Source: Octadecabacter sp. B2R22 (lineage in GTDB: Bacteria > Pseudomonadota > Alphaproteobacteria > Rhodobacterales > Rhodobacteraceae). Taken from it: DNA of 64,000 bases. Shown here one piece after another: positions 17,245-26,921 of the stretch. The translations under genes and the position numbers were made by a program. Where the stretch lies: contig NZ_JAHKQJ010000008.1 of assembly GCF_018861045.1 (NCBI RefSeq), positions 1 to 64,000 of the forward strand, given 5' to 3'. Within the stretch, counting starts at the first letter, position 1. Every line of letters starts with the position of its first letter. The notes beneath the pieces are model-generated. The model ran no database searches, was not told the DNA's origin, and saw only the letters and a program-made list of their open reading frames with translations.

Positions 17245-20200
17245 TTAGCAAATGCAGTCATAATCTTCAAAGTTGATGGCAACGATGAACGGTTGAACGT
17301 TCAAAGGATCTGCATCACCCGGATCGACAATCAACCCGACCGTACCACTGGCTGATGGTGTGAAGCTGTCGACACCCGCGTCAAATGCACCTGCAAGAGC
17401 GAGCGCACCGTCCAGAATTTCTTGGACACCAGAAAGGTCGGTGTCGTCGAAGGAATCGTAGCTAACCAACGAAGCGTCAAAGTTGTCAGCCAATTCCCAT
17501 ACAGCGAACTGAACTTCCCAACCCGAGGAGCCCGTGTCTTCGAAGTTCTGGTCAATAACCCAGTTGATCAAATCCAAGTTCTCGGAACCCGCCAAACCGT
17601 TCGCGTTGCTAACGGTCAGTGGATCGAAGGCATCCAAAGCTGCGACGCTTTGTGATCCAAAGAGATCACCGATGTTATCAGGCCCGCCATGCCCGACGGT
17701 GACTGCGGCAGCAGCAAAGTCGAGACAATAGGCTTCTTCGAACAGAACTCCATCAAGGCGAGCGTCGCCCGTATCGAGGAACCGCAAGTCATAGGCAAAC
17801 TCGGGGAATGGGTCACCAGCATCACCCGCATATTCCAGTTCGTATGTGCCCGACGTCGGGAAGCTTGCAAAGAAGCTGTCCAGCGTATTCGCATCGCCAC
17901 AGAACGTCACAGCGACATTTGCGTCCGCTGTATCTGTCCCGTCAGACACCGTATAGCTGATGTCCTCAAGCGCGCTTTCACCGATATCAAGGCCTGCGTA
18001 AGCAGCCTCTCCATCAAACACCAACTGACCACCCACGAGGGACACGAGTGTGCCTTCGCTGGTTTCAATCGCCGCGCCGCCTTCAACGATGGCTTGGCCG
18101 TCCACAGCAGTGATCGTCAAGGCATCACCGTCTGCGTCTGTATCGTTGGCCAGAACGTTAAGGGTCAGTTCCTCATCAGCGCAGATCATACCTGCGTCGT
18201 CGGCTGGCTCTGGAGTGTTATTGGCAACCACGACACCTGCATCAACAGTGAGGTTTTCTTCACCGATTGCGAGGCTATAGGTGCCCGTACGACCCGTAGT
18301 GGTATCGGCGTCGCTGTCGCCCGCATCAGCACCTACATCTTGGTCGGTGAACACGAAGGTATCTTCGATGTCGAAGCCGACGGAATAGTCGCCCGCGTCA
18401 AGGTTGTCGAAGAGGTAGAGGCCCCCACCAGCTGTTGACGTCGTCGCAATCGCGTTGCCGTCTTCGTCATATAGGGTCACGTCAACGTCGTCCAAACCGA
18501 CTTCGCCTACGTCCTGCTGGCCGTTACCATTGGCATCGATCCAAACACGATCACCAAGGCTTGCCGTGCCGGGATCTTCGACGCCTGCATCGTTGTCTTC
18601 AGATGTTTCACCAATCGTCAGGGTGATGCCTGTGATGACACCAGTGTCGTCAACATCGCTGTCATTGGTGTCATCGCCGTTGCCGTTCGGATCGTCTTGC
18701 GCGACGAATTCCTTACCCGAGGCTTCGGTCGCGAACATAACACCGTAAGTACCCGCAAGAAGGCCAGCGAAGGTGTAGTTGCCAGTGCTGTCAGTCGTCG
18801 TGGTGATGACGTTGCCACCCGCATCCTGCGCAGGGTTACCGTCTGCATCCAGCAAGGTCACCAAAGCGCCGGCAATGCCGGGTTCGCCGTCATCGACATC
18901 ATTGTCGTTCTCATCACAGAAGTAGCGACCAGAGAGTGCCGCTGTACCCGGATCTTCGACGCCTGCGTCGTTGTCCTCGGATCGCTCGCCAACACCGAGT
19001 GTGATTGTGCCGGTAGACCCGGTTGTCTCGTCCGCATCGCTGTCGATCGTGTCATCCCCACCGACGTTGCTGTCGACCAGAACTTTACCGTCAACGTCCG
19101 TCGGGAAGGTAACCGTATAATCACCAGCCTTCAGGCCTGTGAATTCATAGTTGCCATCCGCATCGGTGACCGTTGTGTCACCGTTGGACAAGGTAACTGT
19201 GACACCCGCAATGCCCATATCGCCTGCGTCATCAACAGAGTTGTCGTTGTTGTCCATGAACACACGACCCGCGAGGGATGCAGTGCCCGCATCTTCGACA
19301 CCCGCGTCATTGTCAGGTGTGTCTGCGCCGGACACGACAACAATGCCTTCGATCGTGGACATGCCACCACCAACGTCTGTCGCGTCGCTGTCGATCGTGT
19401 CGTCAGCACCGACATTTGCATCCACAAGCGTCAGGCCAGACACGTCATCGGTGAACTTGACGCCGTATGTGCCGGGGGCAAGATCGCCGAAGGAATAGCT
19501 GCCGTCGGAAGACGTTGTCGTGGTGATCCCTGTCCCTGTGCCGTCTTCATTCAGCAGTTCAACAGTCACGCCCGCGACACCGGGTTCACCGTCGTCTACG
19601 TCGTTGTTGTTTTCATCGATGAAGTAACGACCGGAGAGCGACCCAAGGGGTGGCTCTTCGCCCGGCATAAAGCACAGATCATCCACAGCGCCTGATCCAA
19701 CCAGATTGATAACCATGCTGTCCACGTCTTGCGCGTCCAGTTTGATCGTCTGAATGGAGTTGTCACCCGCTGCAGGGATATCAACTGTCTTGATCAGGTT
19801 GCCGTCTTCGTCGAACAGATCAATCGTGCCACCTGCTTCTTCGATATCCAGCAATTTGATGTCGTGAATGTCGGACGGATTGTCGAAGTCGAACGTGATG
19901 GACCCGCCGTGTGCGTTGTCATCCGGATCAGAACTGTCGTTGTCTTCGGAAATGATGATGATGTTGCCGAGGTTGGCAAAGCCAAGATCGTGATCGCCGC
20001 CGGTCGGGTTGGCGGAATCAAAGATCATCGCATCGTTTTCGCTGTTTGCATCATCGCCTGCGCGCTGTGCCACAACAGAGAAGCCGTCAAACTGCGTGCC
20101 AACAGTGGCGCCCGCTGCCGCACCGCTGAAGTCTTCCAGCTGGAAGCCGTCAGGGCATTTCTCGCCGTCTTTGCACAGTTCGATTTTGTCGATGCGCACG

Positions 20201-21384
20201 AATTCACCCGCATCACCGTCCGCATGAATGCTGACGACATCACCGGGATTGATCTGAATATTATCAAGCGTGAAGTCGGAGAAGCCGCCGTTGTTGCTGC
20301 CGCCCCCATTGTTGTCCTGGTCCAGTTCAATAACGCCGACAACAACACCGTTCACCTTTACGGTCAGTGTAGATTGGCCGTCGCTTTCGTCTTGTGCGCG
20401 GATGGTCAGGTCATACTCACCTTCCATACCGTTGAACGTGGTCCAGAGTTTGCCTTCGCCACCCGCACAGTTAAGTTTTACCAGCTTGTTCTCAGAGGCT
20501 TGGCTGCCGCAAACTGTTTGGAAACCCCATTCGTGCATGTCTTCGGCTTCGATAACGATGCAGGCCGGATCGGTTTCATCGACATCTTTGACTTTGACCC
20601 AAAGAGCCTTTGTATCGGTGCCGCCGTTGCCGTCAGACACTTCGATTGTGACGTCATAGATGTTGTTGCCGTTGCCGTCTGTCGGTGCCTCGTAGTCAGG
20701 GCCCGCGATGAAAGAAAGCTCACCAGTCTGCGCATCGATTTCGAACGCCGCCGCATCCGCGCCACCGATGATTTCATATGTCAGTGTGTCGCCATCCGCA
20801 TCGGTCGCGTTGACGTCGATCACGAATGTTGTGTTTTCGTCGATGCAGATGATGCCGTCAGCGGGAACATCTGTGAAGGTGGGTGGTGTATTGGCGGGCG
20901 CATTGGATCCTGCACCAAGGCAGCTGTAATCAACCCAGCACCCTCTGACGTTACATGTTTGTGCGATGGTCAGCTCAACACCTGCGGGTGGAACGTTGCC
21001 ATAAAATGTGAAGAAGTCATCGCCAAGGCCAGGTGCATTGTAGCCTTCGACCTCGATTTCGATCAGATAATAGGTCTGTCCGTCAGACCCGTGCAGCACA
21101 TGATAGCTTTCGGCATACATCTGGGAGCCGACCCGCTGGCCGTCTACAGTGGCTTTCTGGCCGGAAGAGTCATTGGCGTTTTCATTATTTCGGCTATCGC
21201 CAGACAAGGAACTGTCGTTGTCCCATGTGGACATCGTGACAGATGCAGACCCGGGCATGGTAAATGAATCGCCACGTCCCAAAGAGTTTCCGTTACCGGA
21301 TCCTGCACCCAGAAGGTCAGCTTCTGTAAATGCGGTCCATTCGTGCTTTGTATATGTAGATGTCATACCGTTCCCGTTCTTCAT
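17245..21384 (-). CDS. Large surface protein: cadherin, CBM-like, four SdrD-B repeats, C-terminal thioester-like domain
   Basis: 1379 residues, very acidic, no Sec signal. N-terminal about 160 residues (AESYHVLHGSDGQTYYLIEIEV, here cited as HGSDGQTYYLIEIEVEG; FFTFYGNVPPAGVELTI) resemble the start of Roseobacter type I-secreted proteins. Then come a cadherin-like module (DADGDTLTYEI), a carbohydrate-binding-like module (VIEAEDMHEWGF) and a beta-sandwich. Four SdrD-B repeats follow, beginning near 578, 701, 817 and 940 (GRYFIDENNNDVDDGEPG, GRVFMDNNDNSVDD, GRYFCDENDNDVDDGEPG, DRVWIDANGNGQQD), each with Ca-loop-like DxNxDxxxD and ending DAGVED. After an Ig/VCBS-like NDTDADGDALTI module, residues 1195-1379 carry YCLDF (Cys1220) and VQFAVWE (Gln1292), the two signatures of thioester adhesin domains. 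It lies alone, behind a poly-G tract. Start could also be ATG 21366. Probable adhesin. Confidence 0.8.
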   Translation of the reverse strand: MKNGNGMTSTYTKHEWTAFTEADLLGAGSGNGNSLGRGDSFTMPGSASVTMSTWDNDSSLSGDSRNNENANDSSGQKATVDGQRVGSQMYAESYHVLHGSDGQTYYLIEIEVEGYNAPGLGDDFFTFYGNVPPAGVELTIAQTCNVRGCWVDYSCLGAGSNAPANTPPTFTDVPADGIICIDENTTFVIDVNATDADGDTLTYEIIGGADAAAFEIDAQTGELSFIAGPDYEAPTDGNGNNIYDVTIEVSDGNGGTDTKALWVKVKDVDETDPACIVIEAEDMHEWGFQTVCGSQASENKLVKLNCAGGEGKLWTTFNGMEGEYDLTIRAQDESDGQSTLTVKVNGVVVGVIELDQDNNGGGSNNGGFSDFTLDNIQINPGDVVSIHADGDAGEFVRIDKIELCKDGEKCPDGFQLEDFSGAAAGATVGTQFDGFSVVAQRAGDDANSENDAMIFDSANPTGGDHDLGFANLGNIIIISEDNDSSDPDDNAHGGSITFDFDNPSDIHDIKLLDIEEAGGTIDLFDEDGNLIKTVDIPAAGDNSIQTIKLDAQDVDSMVINLVGSGAVDDLCFMPGEEPPLGSLSGRYFIDENNNDVDDGEPGVAGVTVELLNEDGTGTGITTTTSSDGSYSFGDLAPGTYGVKFTDDVSGLTLVDANVGADDTIDSDATDVGGGMSTIEGIVVVSGADTPDNDAGVEDAGTASLAGRVFMDNNDNSVDDAGDMGIAGVTVTLSNGDTTVTDADGNYEFTGLKAGDYTVTFPTDVDGKVLVDSNVGGDDTIDSDADETTGSTGTITLGVGERSEDNDAGVEDPGTAALSGRYFCDENDNDVDDGEPGIAGALVTLLDADGNPAQDAGGNVITTTTDSTGNYTFAGLLAGTYGVMFATEASGKEFVAQDDPNGNGDDTNDSDVDDTGVITGITLTIGETSEDNDAGVEDPGTASLGDRVWIDANGNGQQDVGEVGLDDVDVTLYDEDGNAIATTSTAGGGLYLFDNLDAGDYSVGFDIEDTFVFTDQDVGADAGDSDADTTTGRTGTYSLAIGEENLTVDAGVVVANNTPEPADDAGMICADEELTLNVLANDTDADGDALTITAVDGQAIVEGGAAIETSEGTLVSLVGGQLVFDGEAAYAGLDIGESALEDISYTVSDGTDTADANVAVTFCGDANTLDSFFASFPTSGTYELEYAGDAGDPFPEFAYDLRFLDTGDARLDGVLFEEAYCLDFAAAAVTVGHGGPDNIGDLFGSQSVAALDAFDPLTVSNANGLAGSENLDLINWVIDQNFEDTGSSGWEVQFAVWELADNFDASLVSYDSFDDTDLSGVQEILDGALALAGAFDAGVDSFTPSASGTVGLIVDPGDADPLNVQPFIVAINFEDYDCIC

Positions 21385-21458
21385 GCTATCGCCAATGGCA
21401 AAGATGCCACTTAAAATTGGTGAAATGCAGGATGACCCGGAATGGTGCGGTCGTTTGT

Positions 21459-21526
21459 TTCAGGGGGGGGGGGCAGCAATCGCGTATGCGTAATGGCCCT
21501 AAATAAGGCCCACACCCCCCCCTGAA
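21459..21526. repeat. G11 and C8 homopolymer tracts in inverted repeat upstream of adhesin gene
   Basis: A run of 11 G (21463-21473) lies 79 bases upstream of the adhesin start, and a run of 8 C lies at 21515-21522. They form the core of a perfect 12-base inverted repeat, TTCAGGGGGGGG (21459-21470) / CCCCCCCCTGAA (21515-21526), with an inner GGCC/GGCC stem, followed rightward by T7 (21527-21533). Long mononucleotide runs are hypermutable by strand slippage; one in a promoter or leader could change spacing and expression. The direction of the T-run does not fit termination of either leftward neighbour. Confidence 0.8.
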
Positions 21527-21974
21527 TTTTTTTGTCAGGCTGTTCTAAATAGAACCCGCCAGACTTTAACAAAGCTATACACGTTAAACCGAGGTCAATT
21601 CCTCACTCTTTACCCACTGAAGGACCTTAACACTATTTCGACAAACTTCGGCCATAATTTAATAAAAAGTTAAATTTCCCTAAGGTAAGAGGCAGTTTGA
21701 GGTCTGGCTGTTTCCGTATACTTATCAATAACTCACTTGATAAAACATTGTTTCCAAACACCTACGGGCAAGATGTCGTCGAGGGTCAAAATTTTCAATT
21801 CAAGAGTTATTTTTGATGCCGTCACTCAACCTTAAGCATCGAATCACATCTTTGACGCCGGCAAATACATTTGCGGTATGCAGATTGTAATTTTTTTCTG
21901 GCTGAATGTGCTTTTCTGCCGTGTTTCAATATACAAAAAACCGATGCAGCAGTAGCCGACCTAATGGCAAGATG
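21527..21974. promoter_or_regulatory. AT-rich promoter region with GTTCTAAATAGAAC palindrome
   Basis: About 450 bases upstream of the adhesin gene and downstream of rfbD with no credible gene. It has a perfect 14-base palindrome GTTCTAAATAGAAC (21542-21555), an operator-like element, and TTAAC/GTTAA elements at 21564-21640. GTTCT/AGAAC inverted repeats also occur around the VPEID-CTERM gene start (17110-17125) and at 17150-17180. Confidence 0.4.
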
Positions 21975-22835
21975 TCAGTCTAGGTCCTGCAAAACACGGT
22001 CCAGTTCCGCCCGCCAGTCTGGTCGCGCTATCCCGAACACATGTTCCAATGACGTGCAATCAAGCCGTGAATTGGCGGGGCGCATTGCAGGTGTCGGATA
22101 GGCCGTTGTCGGGATATCATGAACGCTGACAGTTAGATCGCTGGCAGAAAAAATGGCGCGGGCAAAGTCAGCCCAGCTACAATCCGGCGCGCCAGATATG
22201 TGATAAATACCTGATTTTTCATTATTTTTTCTAAGCTCTTTTGCGACGGTTATACAGGCTTGCGCGATGGCGCCTGCAGGTGTGGGACCGCCTATTTGAT
22301 CAGCAACAATACTGAGTTCGTCACGCTCTGCTCCCAGACGTCGCATGGTTTTTACAAAATTCGCCCCGTGGGCCGAAAACACCCAAGACGTGCGCAAAAT
22401 CGCAAATAAACCCCCTGCCCCGCGCACGGCGTTCTCGCCCGCCAATTTGCTTGCGCCATAAACACTGGCCGGTCCGGTCGCATCATCTGGATGCCAAGGG
22501 GCTGTGCCCGATCCATCAAACACGTAATCCGTCGACAGATGCACAAACGGGATGCCCGCGGCGGCGGCGCTTTGCGCCATTTCACCCGGTGCTGTCGCGT
22601 TCAGCGCAAAGGCCGCGTCGCGATCGGTTTCAGCGGCATCAACGGCCGTATAGGCGGCGGCATTGATGATCCCATCAACAGACCCTTGGGACAGCGCGGT
22701 TTCAATCGCGGCACTCGCCTGTCCTGCTTTCAGCAGATCAACGCGGCTTCGGCCCAAAAGGACACAATCCGCACCCAAAATCGCGCCCAGTTCCTGCGCC
22801 ACCTGCCCGTTTTCACCAAACACCAACCACGTCAT
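21975..22835 (-). CDS. rfbD: dTDP-4-dehydrorhamnose reductase
   Basis: 286 residues from ATG 22835, which overlaps the rfbB stop by ATGA; a longer frame would run into rfbB. It reduces dTDP-4-dehydro-L-rhamnose with NADPH, the last step of dTDP-L-rhamnose synthesis. Seen: the nucleotide-binding [10 protein letters not shown] (4-13), [12 protein letters not shown] (58-69), the SDR catalytic STDYVFDG (101-108) and YGASK (Tyr126, Lys130). The end, [14 protein letters not shown] then [11 protein letters not shown], is typical of RfbD. It is the last gene of the rfbC-rfbB-rfbD operon; no clear terminator follows. Confidence 0.95.
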   Translation of the reverse strand: MTWLVFGENGQVAQELGAILGADCVLLGRSRVDLLKAGQASAAIETALSQGSVDGIINAAAYTAVDAAETDRDAAFALNATAPGEMAQSAAAAGIPFVHLSTDYVFDGSGTAPWHPDDATGPASVYGASKLAGENAVRGAGGLFAILRTSWVFSAHGANFVKTMRRLGAERDELSIVADQIGGPTPAGAIAQACITVAKELRKNNEKSGIYHISGAPDCSWADFARAIFSASDLTVSVHDIPTTAYPTPAMRPANSRLDCTSLEHVFGIARPDWRAELDRVLQDLD

Positions 22836-23887
22836 TTTGACACCGCAGCATCTGTTTTGCCCAATCGCACACCGACACCCTGACGCGCCTGCAGGGGGCG
22901 CCACCAGTCTTCGTTTTCAAGATACCAATCCACCGTACGCGCCAACCCTTCACCAAGGGTAACAGCGGGCTTCCAGCCCAGTTCGGTATGGATGCGCGTC
23001 GCATCAATGGCATAGCGCGCATCATGGCCCGGTCGGTCGGTGACATGGGTGATAAGATCCGCGTGGGGCGCATGATCGGGGCGACGCTGATCCAGCAAAG
23101 CGCAAATACGATGCACCAGATCAAGGTTTGTCACTTCGTTCCAGCCGCCCACGTTGTAACTGCGCCCCACTTCGCCTTTGGTCAGAACCGTAAGCAGCGC
23201 ATCAGCATGATCTTCAACGTACAGCCAATCGCGCACGTTTTGCCCTGCCCCGTAAATCGGGATCGGCTTGCCCGCCAGCGCGTTGAGGATAACAACGGGG
23301 ATCAGTTTTTCCGGAAAATGGTAGGGGCCGTAGTTGTTGGAACAATTGCTGGTGACAACGGGCAACCCGTAGGTTTCACCCCAAGCGCGTACCAGATGAT
23401 CTGAGGCTGCTTTTGAGGCGGAATAGGGACTGTTTGGCGCATAAGATGTGTCTTCCGTGAACAGCCCCTCAGCGCCCAATGTGCCAAACACTTCATCCGT
23501 CGAAATATGGTGAAACCGGAACGCTTCAGGTTTGCCCTGTGCAACCCAATAGGCACGCGCAGCTTCGAGCAGGGTGTAGGTTCCGGTGATATTGGTGTCG
23601 ATGAATGTACCCGGACCGTCGATAGAACGATCCACATGGCTTTCGGCCGCCAAATGCATCACCGCGTCTGGCGCATGCTCCGCGAACGCTGTGTCCAAGG
23701 CGGCGCGGTCGCAGATGTCCGCCTGCACAAAAGCGTAGTGAGGACTGGTTGCAACGTCGGCCACATTTTCAAGGCAGGCCGCATAGGTCAGTGCGTCCAG
23801 ATTGACGACATCATAGCCCTGCGACACCGCAAGACGCACAACGGCCGATCCAATAAAACCGGCCCCTCCTGTAATCAGAATTTTCAT
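22832..23887 (-). CDS. rfbB: dTDP-glucose 4,6-dehydratase
   Basis: 351 residues, normal for RfbB/RmlB. It converts dTDP-glucose to dTDP-4-dehydro-6-deoxyglucose with bound NAD. Seen: GGAGFIGS (7-14), [13 protein letters not shown] (77-89), the STDEVFG motif (Thr130, Asp131, Glu132), YSASKAASD (Tyr155, Lys159), [15 protein letters not shown] and [10 protein letters not shown]. It starts 13 bases after rfbC and overlaps rfbD by 4 bases. Confidence 0.96.
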   Translation of the reverse strand: MKILITGGAGFIGSAVVRLAVSQGYDVVNLDALTYAACLENVADVATSPHYAFVQADICDRAALDTAFAEHAPDAVMHLAAESHVDRSIDGPGTFIDTNITGTYTLLEAARAYWVAQGKPEAFRFHHISTDEVFGTLGAEGLFTEDTSYAPNSPYSASKAASDHLVRAWGETYGLPVVTSNCSNNYGPYHFPEKLIPVVILNALAGKPIPIYGAGQNVRDWLYVEDHADALLTVLTKGEVGRSYNVGGWNEVTNLDLVHRICALLDQRRPDHAPHADLITHVTDRPGHDARYAIDATRIHTELGWKPAVTLGEGLARTVDWYLENEDWWRPLQARQGVGVRLGKTDAAVSK

Positions 23888-23900
23888 CCGTTTTGGCCTT

Positions 23901-24449
23901 TCAAATTACAAACGGGCTGTCGAAATCAGCCAACGTAGGCGCTACCTCGTCTTTGGCACTTAAAACCGGGGTGACGTCCATAGGCCAGTCAATACCGCAA
24001 CTGTCCCAGCGCACGGCCCCGTCTGCATCCGCATTGTAAAAATCAGTGCACTTATACACGATCTCAGTATCATCGCTCAGGGTCATGAACCCGTGCAGAA
24101 AGCCGGCAGGAACCAACAGTTGGCGGCCATTCTCAAAGCTCAACTCCACCCCGACGTGATGCCCGTAGGTCGGGGATCCGACGCGAACATCAACCGCCAC
24201 GTCAAACAGGGCCCCGCGCCCGCAGCGCACCAATTTTGCTTGGGCATGTGGCGGCGCCTGAAAATGCAACCCGCGCACGGTGCCTGCCGTGGCAGATAAT
24301 GAATGGTTGTCCTGCACAAAATCGATGTCCAGCCCCGCTTCCGCCATGCGCGTGCGGTTCCAGCTCTCGCTGAAAAACCCGCGCGCGTCGCCATGACGCG
24401 CAGGGGTCAGGATAATCACCCCATCAAGGGCGGTCCGTTCCAAATCCAT
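23901..24449 (-). CDS. rfbC: dTDP-4-dehydrorhamnose 3,5-epimerase
   Basis: 182 residues, a cupin-fold epimerase acting between RfbB and RfbD. Seen: [13 protein letters not shown] (20-32), [19 protein letters not shown] (47-64; catalytic His62), [11 protein letters not shown] (79-89), VPAGFLHGF (113-121), the substrate-contact Tyr132 in VYKCTDFY, and [13 protein letters not shown]. First gene of the leftward rfbCBD operon. Confidence 0.95.
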   Translation of the reverse strand: MDLERTALDGVIILTPARHGDARGFFSESWNRTRMAEAGLDIDFVQDNHSLSATAGTVRGLHFQAPPHAQAKLVRCGRGALFDVAVDVRVGSPTYGHHVGVELSFENGRQLLVPAGFLHGFMTLSDDTEIVYKCTDFYNADADGAVRWDSCGIDWPMDVTPVLSAKDEVAPTLADFDSPFVI

Positions 24450-24551
24450 TTGCGAACTCCGTATTTAAAAGATGTGATCCTGCCATATGCGATTAGACGC
24501 AGATGACCCACCCCCCTCGCAAAAGTAGGTCACACGTCGAGGGGCGCACCG

Positions 24552-24770
24552 TCAGGATGCATAGCGATAGGTTTGCGCCAACATAAAGGTCGGCTGCGCT
24601 TTTTCAGGCGGGTCAGCCTTAGCGACACTTGGTGCCGCCTGTACGGCTGTTTCGCGCAGGTACACATCCATCGCGAATTCCAGCACAAGGGCAACATCCG
24701 TCAGCCCCAATCCTTCAGCCTCATCGCTTAGGGCCTGTAAGTCTTCAAACAACGCGTCTTTCAAATCCAT
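24552..24770 (-). CDS. Small hypothetical helical protein
   Basis: 72 residues from ATG 24770 (a TTG at 24782 is possible). It is not recognised. The first half is acidic and predicted helical (MDLKDALFEDLQALSDEAEGLGLTDVALVLEFAMDVYL, quoted as its ends MDLKDALFEDL and EFAMDVYL). The second half is Ala/Pro/Lys-rich and ends FMLAQTYRYAS. No signal peptide or membrane helix. It lies between rfbC and the acyltransferase, same strand, with about 100 bases on each side. An inverted repeat CCCCTCG/CGAGGGG (24513-24544) lies just after it. A cytoplasmic partner or regulator of the polysaccharide genes is possible but unsupported. Confidence 0.55.
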   Translation of the reverse strand: MDLKDALFEDLQALSDEAEGLGLTDVALVLEFAMDVYLRETAVQAAPSVAKADPPEKAQPTFMLAQTYRYAS

Positions 24771-24922
24771 ATATCTGCTCAATCATACATTTCTTTTCTT
24801 TTTAGATTGGCCGACCTGTGGCTATACGGAAAGTCTTGATTGCTGCATTTCATCAAAAGGCCTCTGTGTGTGGGATGCTTGCACCGCAGGAACGGGAAAA
24901 TATGCCACGTCTCTCTTGAGAG

Positions 24923-26845
24923 TCATAGATCACGGTCAACGGTTGCAAAAGCGTCTTCGAACACGTCCGACATAACGTGGGACATTCCATCCGCAAGATG
25001 ATTGCCGTCCGAGAACATCGGCTGGTCCTGATAAAGCCCACGACAGATCCCGTCATCGCAAAATGGATCGATGATGGAAATCCGCACAGCCCCGTCGTCT
25101 TCGGCCGCATCAAAGATCGGGTAGAGACTTTCAAATTCGGCGCGGTGGTCTGCAAGGGACGTGTCCAAGGGGAGGTCGTAACCAAAGGCTCGGTTTTTTG
25201 CCAACCGTGTGGGGACATCGCCCGGGGCTGCGAAAAACGGGTCAACAATAACCACCCGTTTGCCCAAGCCAGTGAACAAGCGCACAGTTTCGCGCAATTC
25301 AATTGAAAACCCGTCCAGCAATTCATCTCCACTGGTCCAGCGCCCCTGACGACGGTGTCCCTGTGACAAGGGCTGCCGCCAGATTGATACCAAAACAACA
25401 GTCTCTATTACTGCGTTATTCTTTAAAAAAGTGGCGGCTGCATCGGATTGTGCAACACAACGAGCGCCCCCCATGTTCAATACCGGCAAGCACCCCGAAG
25501 CGAACGAAAAAGCCGCTGAGCGGTGTTCACGCGACAGCCATATATCGATGGAATGCGCAAATGCGTTTGCATGACTGTCCCCGAACACAAGCATGTCAGG
25601 CTCAGCTTCAGGTGCGCCCAACAGACAGACAGGCGCGCTGTTTTGCAGACTATTTTCGCAGTGTTTGAATTGCTGGGCAGTGTCTGTGGTGAAAGCAAGG
25701 GCTGCGATGCTGTCGGATGGAAAGCGCCGTGGCGCGCCATCCTGCCAGAACACCGTCATGCCGAGTATCACGAGGGCCGCGACACTGCCGCCAGCGGCTG
25801 CCAAAAGATATCGGGGGCGGACAAAGACCCGCCCCTTACGGATTGGCTGTTCTATTGCAGCATAGATGCCCCATGCCAGCAAGAAAGACAGCCCAAAGCC
25901 GCTCAACCGCCATATCAGCGTGAAGTCAGGGACATGTTGCTTAAACAGGATAAGAACCGGCCAGTGGACCAGATAAAGCGGGTATGAAATTTTCCCGATC
26001 CAGACCATCACGGGGATCGACAAAAATCGTGTGACGGGTGCTGTCGTATTCAATCCACCAATCAGTAAGAACGCCGCAGCCAAAGCCGGCAACAGGGAAA
26101 ACCAACCAGGCACACCAACATAGGGAGCGTGTAAGTACAAACCTACACCCAAGACTATCAAACCCAGATATCCCGCAAACGTGGCGACCCACTGACGGGT
26201 CAGCGGATATTTCATCACCCCCAACGCCAATGCACCCCCCAAACCCAGCTCCCATGCTCGAGTCGGTAAAAGATAAAAAGAGGCTTCCGGTTTCCAGGAC
26301 GTCCCAACCAAACCCAATAGAAAGGACAACACCGTTACAACAACCACGGCCCACAACAGCCAGCGATGATTGATCTTCCAGACCAACAGGCAAAACAAAG
26401 GAAAAATGAGGTAAAATTGCTCTTCGACCGCGAGGGACCACATATGGAGCAGCGGTACATCGCCGGTATGCAGCCCAAAGTAGTTCACACTGCGCCAGAA
26501 ATAGAAATTTACGACGTAAAGCTGGGACAGCACCGTTTCCAAGGCCAACTCGCGAAACATATCGGGAAGCAACAGAAAATAACTGGCCGCAAGATACAGC
26601 AGCAATGTCGCCACCATGGCCGGATACAACCGTCGCACACGACGATACAGGAACGTCCCAAACCGGAACGTCCCCGCTTCCAGATCTTTGGCAATAATGG
26701 CCGTAATCAAAAAACCTGAGATGACAAAGAAGACATCAACACCGATAAAGCCCGCTTTTCCAACGGACAGAAGATCAAAATGAAAGACCGTAACGAGGAG
26801 AACAGCAATCGCACGTAAGCCATCGATATCACGCCGGTAAACCAT
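24923..26845 (-). CDS. OafA-type membrane acyltransferase with SGNH domain
   Basis: 640 residues from ATG 26845, with GGAG 6 bases upstream; earlier in-frame ATGs lack a ribosome site. The N-terminal acyltransferase-3 domain has about ten membrane helices, beginning YRRDIDGLRAIAVLLV and VFHF (His22), then GVDVFFVISGFLI and VEEQFYLIFP. The C-terminal part (from about 380) is an SGNH hydrolase-like domain with VFGDSHANAF (Ser424 in GDSH) and the block SDGNHLADG. Such two-domain proteins O-acetylate surface polysaccharides: the membrane part passes the acetyl group to the periplasmic SGNH part. The site between rfbC and exosortase D suggests modification of the exopolysaccharide. Confidence 0.9.
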   Translation of the reverse strand: MVYRRDIDGLRAIAVLLVTVFHFDLLSVGKAGFIGVDVFFVISGFLITAIIAKDLEAGTFRFGTFLYRRVRRLYPAMVATLLLYLAASYFLLLPDMFRELALETVLSQLYVVNFYFWRSVNYFGLHTGDVPLLHMWSLAVEEQFYLIFPLFCLLVWKINHRWLLWAVVVVTVLSFLLGLVGTSWKPEASFYLLPTRAWELGLGGALALGVMKYPLTRQWVATFAGYLGLIVLGVGLYLHAPYVGVPGWFSLLPALAAAFLLIGGLNTTAPVTRFLSIPVMVWIGKISYPLYLVHWPVLILFKQHVPDFTLIWRLSGFGLSFLLAWGIYAAIEQPIRKGRVFVRPRYLLAAAGGSVAALVILGMTVFWQDGAPRRFPSDSIAALAFTTDTAQQFKHCENSLQNSAPVCLLGAPEAEPDMLVFGDSHANAFAHSIDIWLSREHRSAAFSFASGCLPVLNMGGARCVAQSDAAATFLKNNAVIETVVLVSIWRQPLSQGHRRQGRWTSGDELLDGFSIELRETVRLFTGLGKRVVIVDPFFAAPGDVPTRLAKNRAFGYDLPLDTSLADHRAEFESLYPIFDAAEDDGAVRISIIDPFCDDGICRGLYQDQPMFSDGNHLADGMSHVMSDVFEDAFATVDRDL

Positions 26846-26921
26846 TTTACGCTCCATTGGAAAACAACATTGGACCCAAAGGACCCCTTTGTCCGATTGG
26901 CCGCTCAAGACGATAAGCCCT

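Noticed and set aside
19729-21267. 512-codon open frame on the plus strand
   Set aside because: Antisense to the SdrD-type surface protein; the translation has no known motif and arises from the biased Asp/Gly codons of the true gene.
17245-21384. RTX calcium-binding repeats / classical type I secretion signal
   Set aside because: The Asp/Asn-rich loops are of SdrD-B type (DxNxDxxxD); GGxGxDxxx nonapeptides were not found.
24513-24544. Inverted repeat CCCCTCG/CGAGGGG as terminator
   Set aside because: Stem of 7 with an 18-base loop and no T-run; insufficient.
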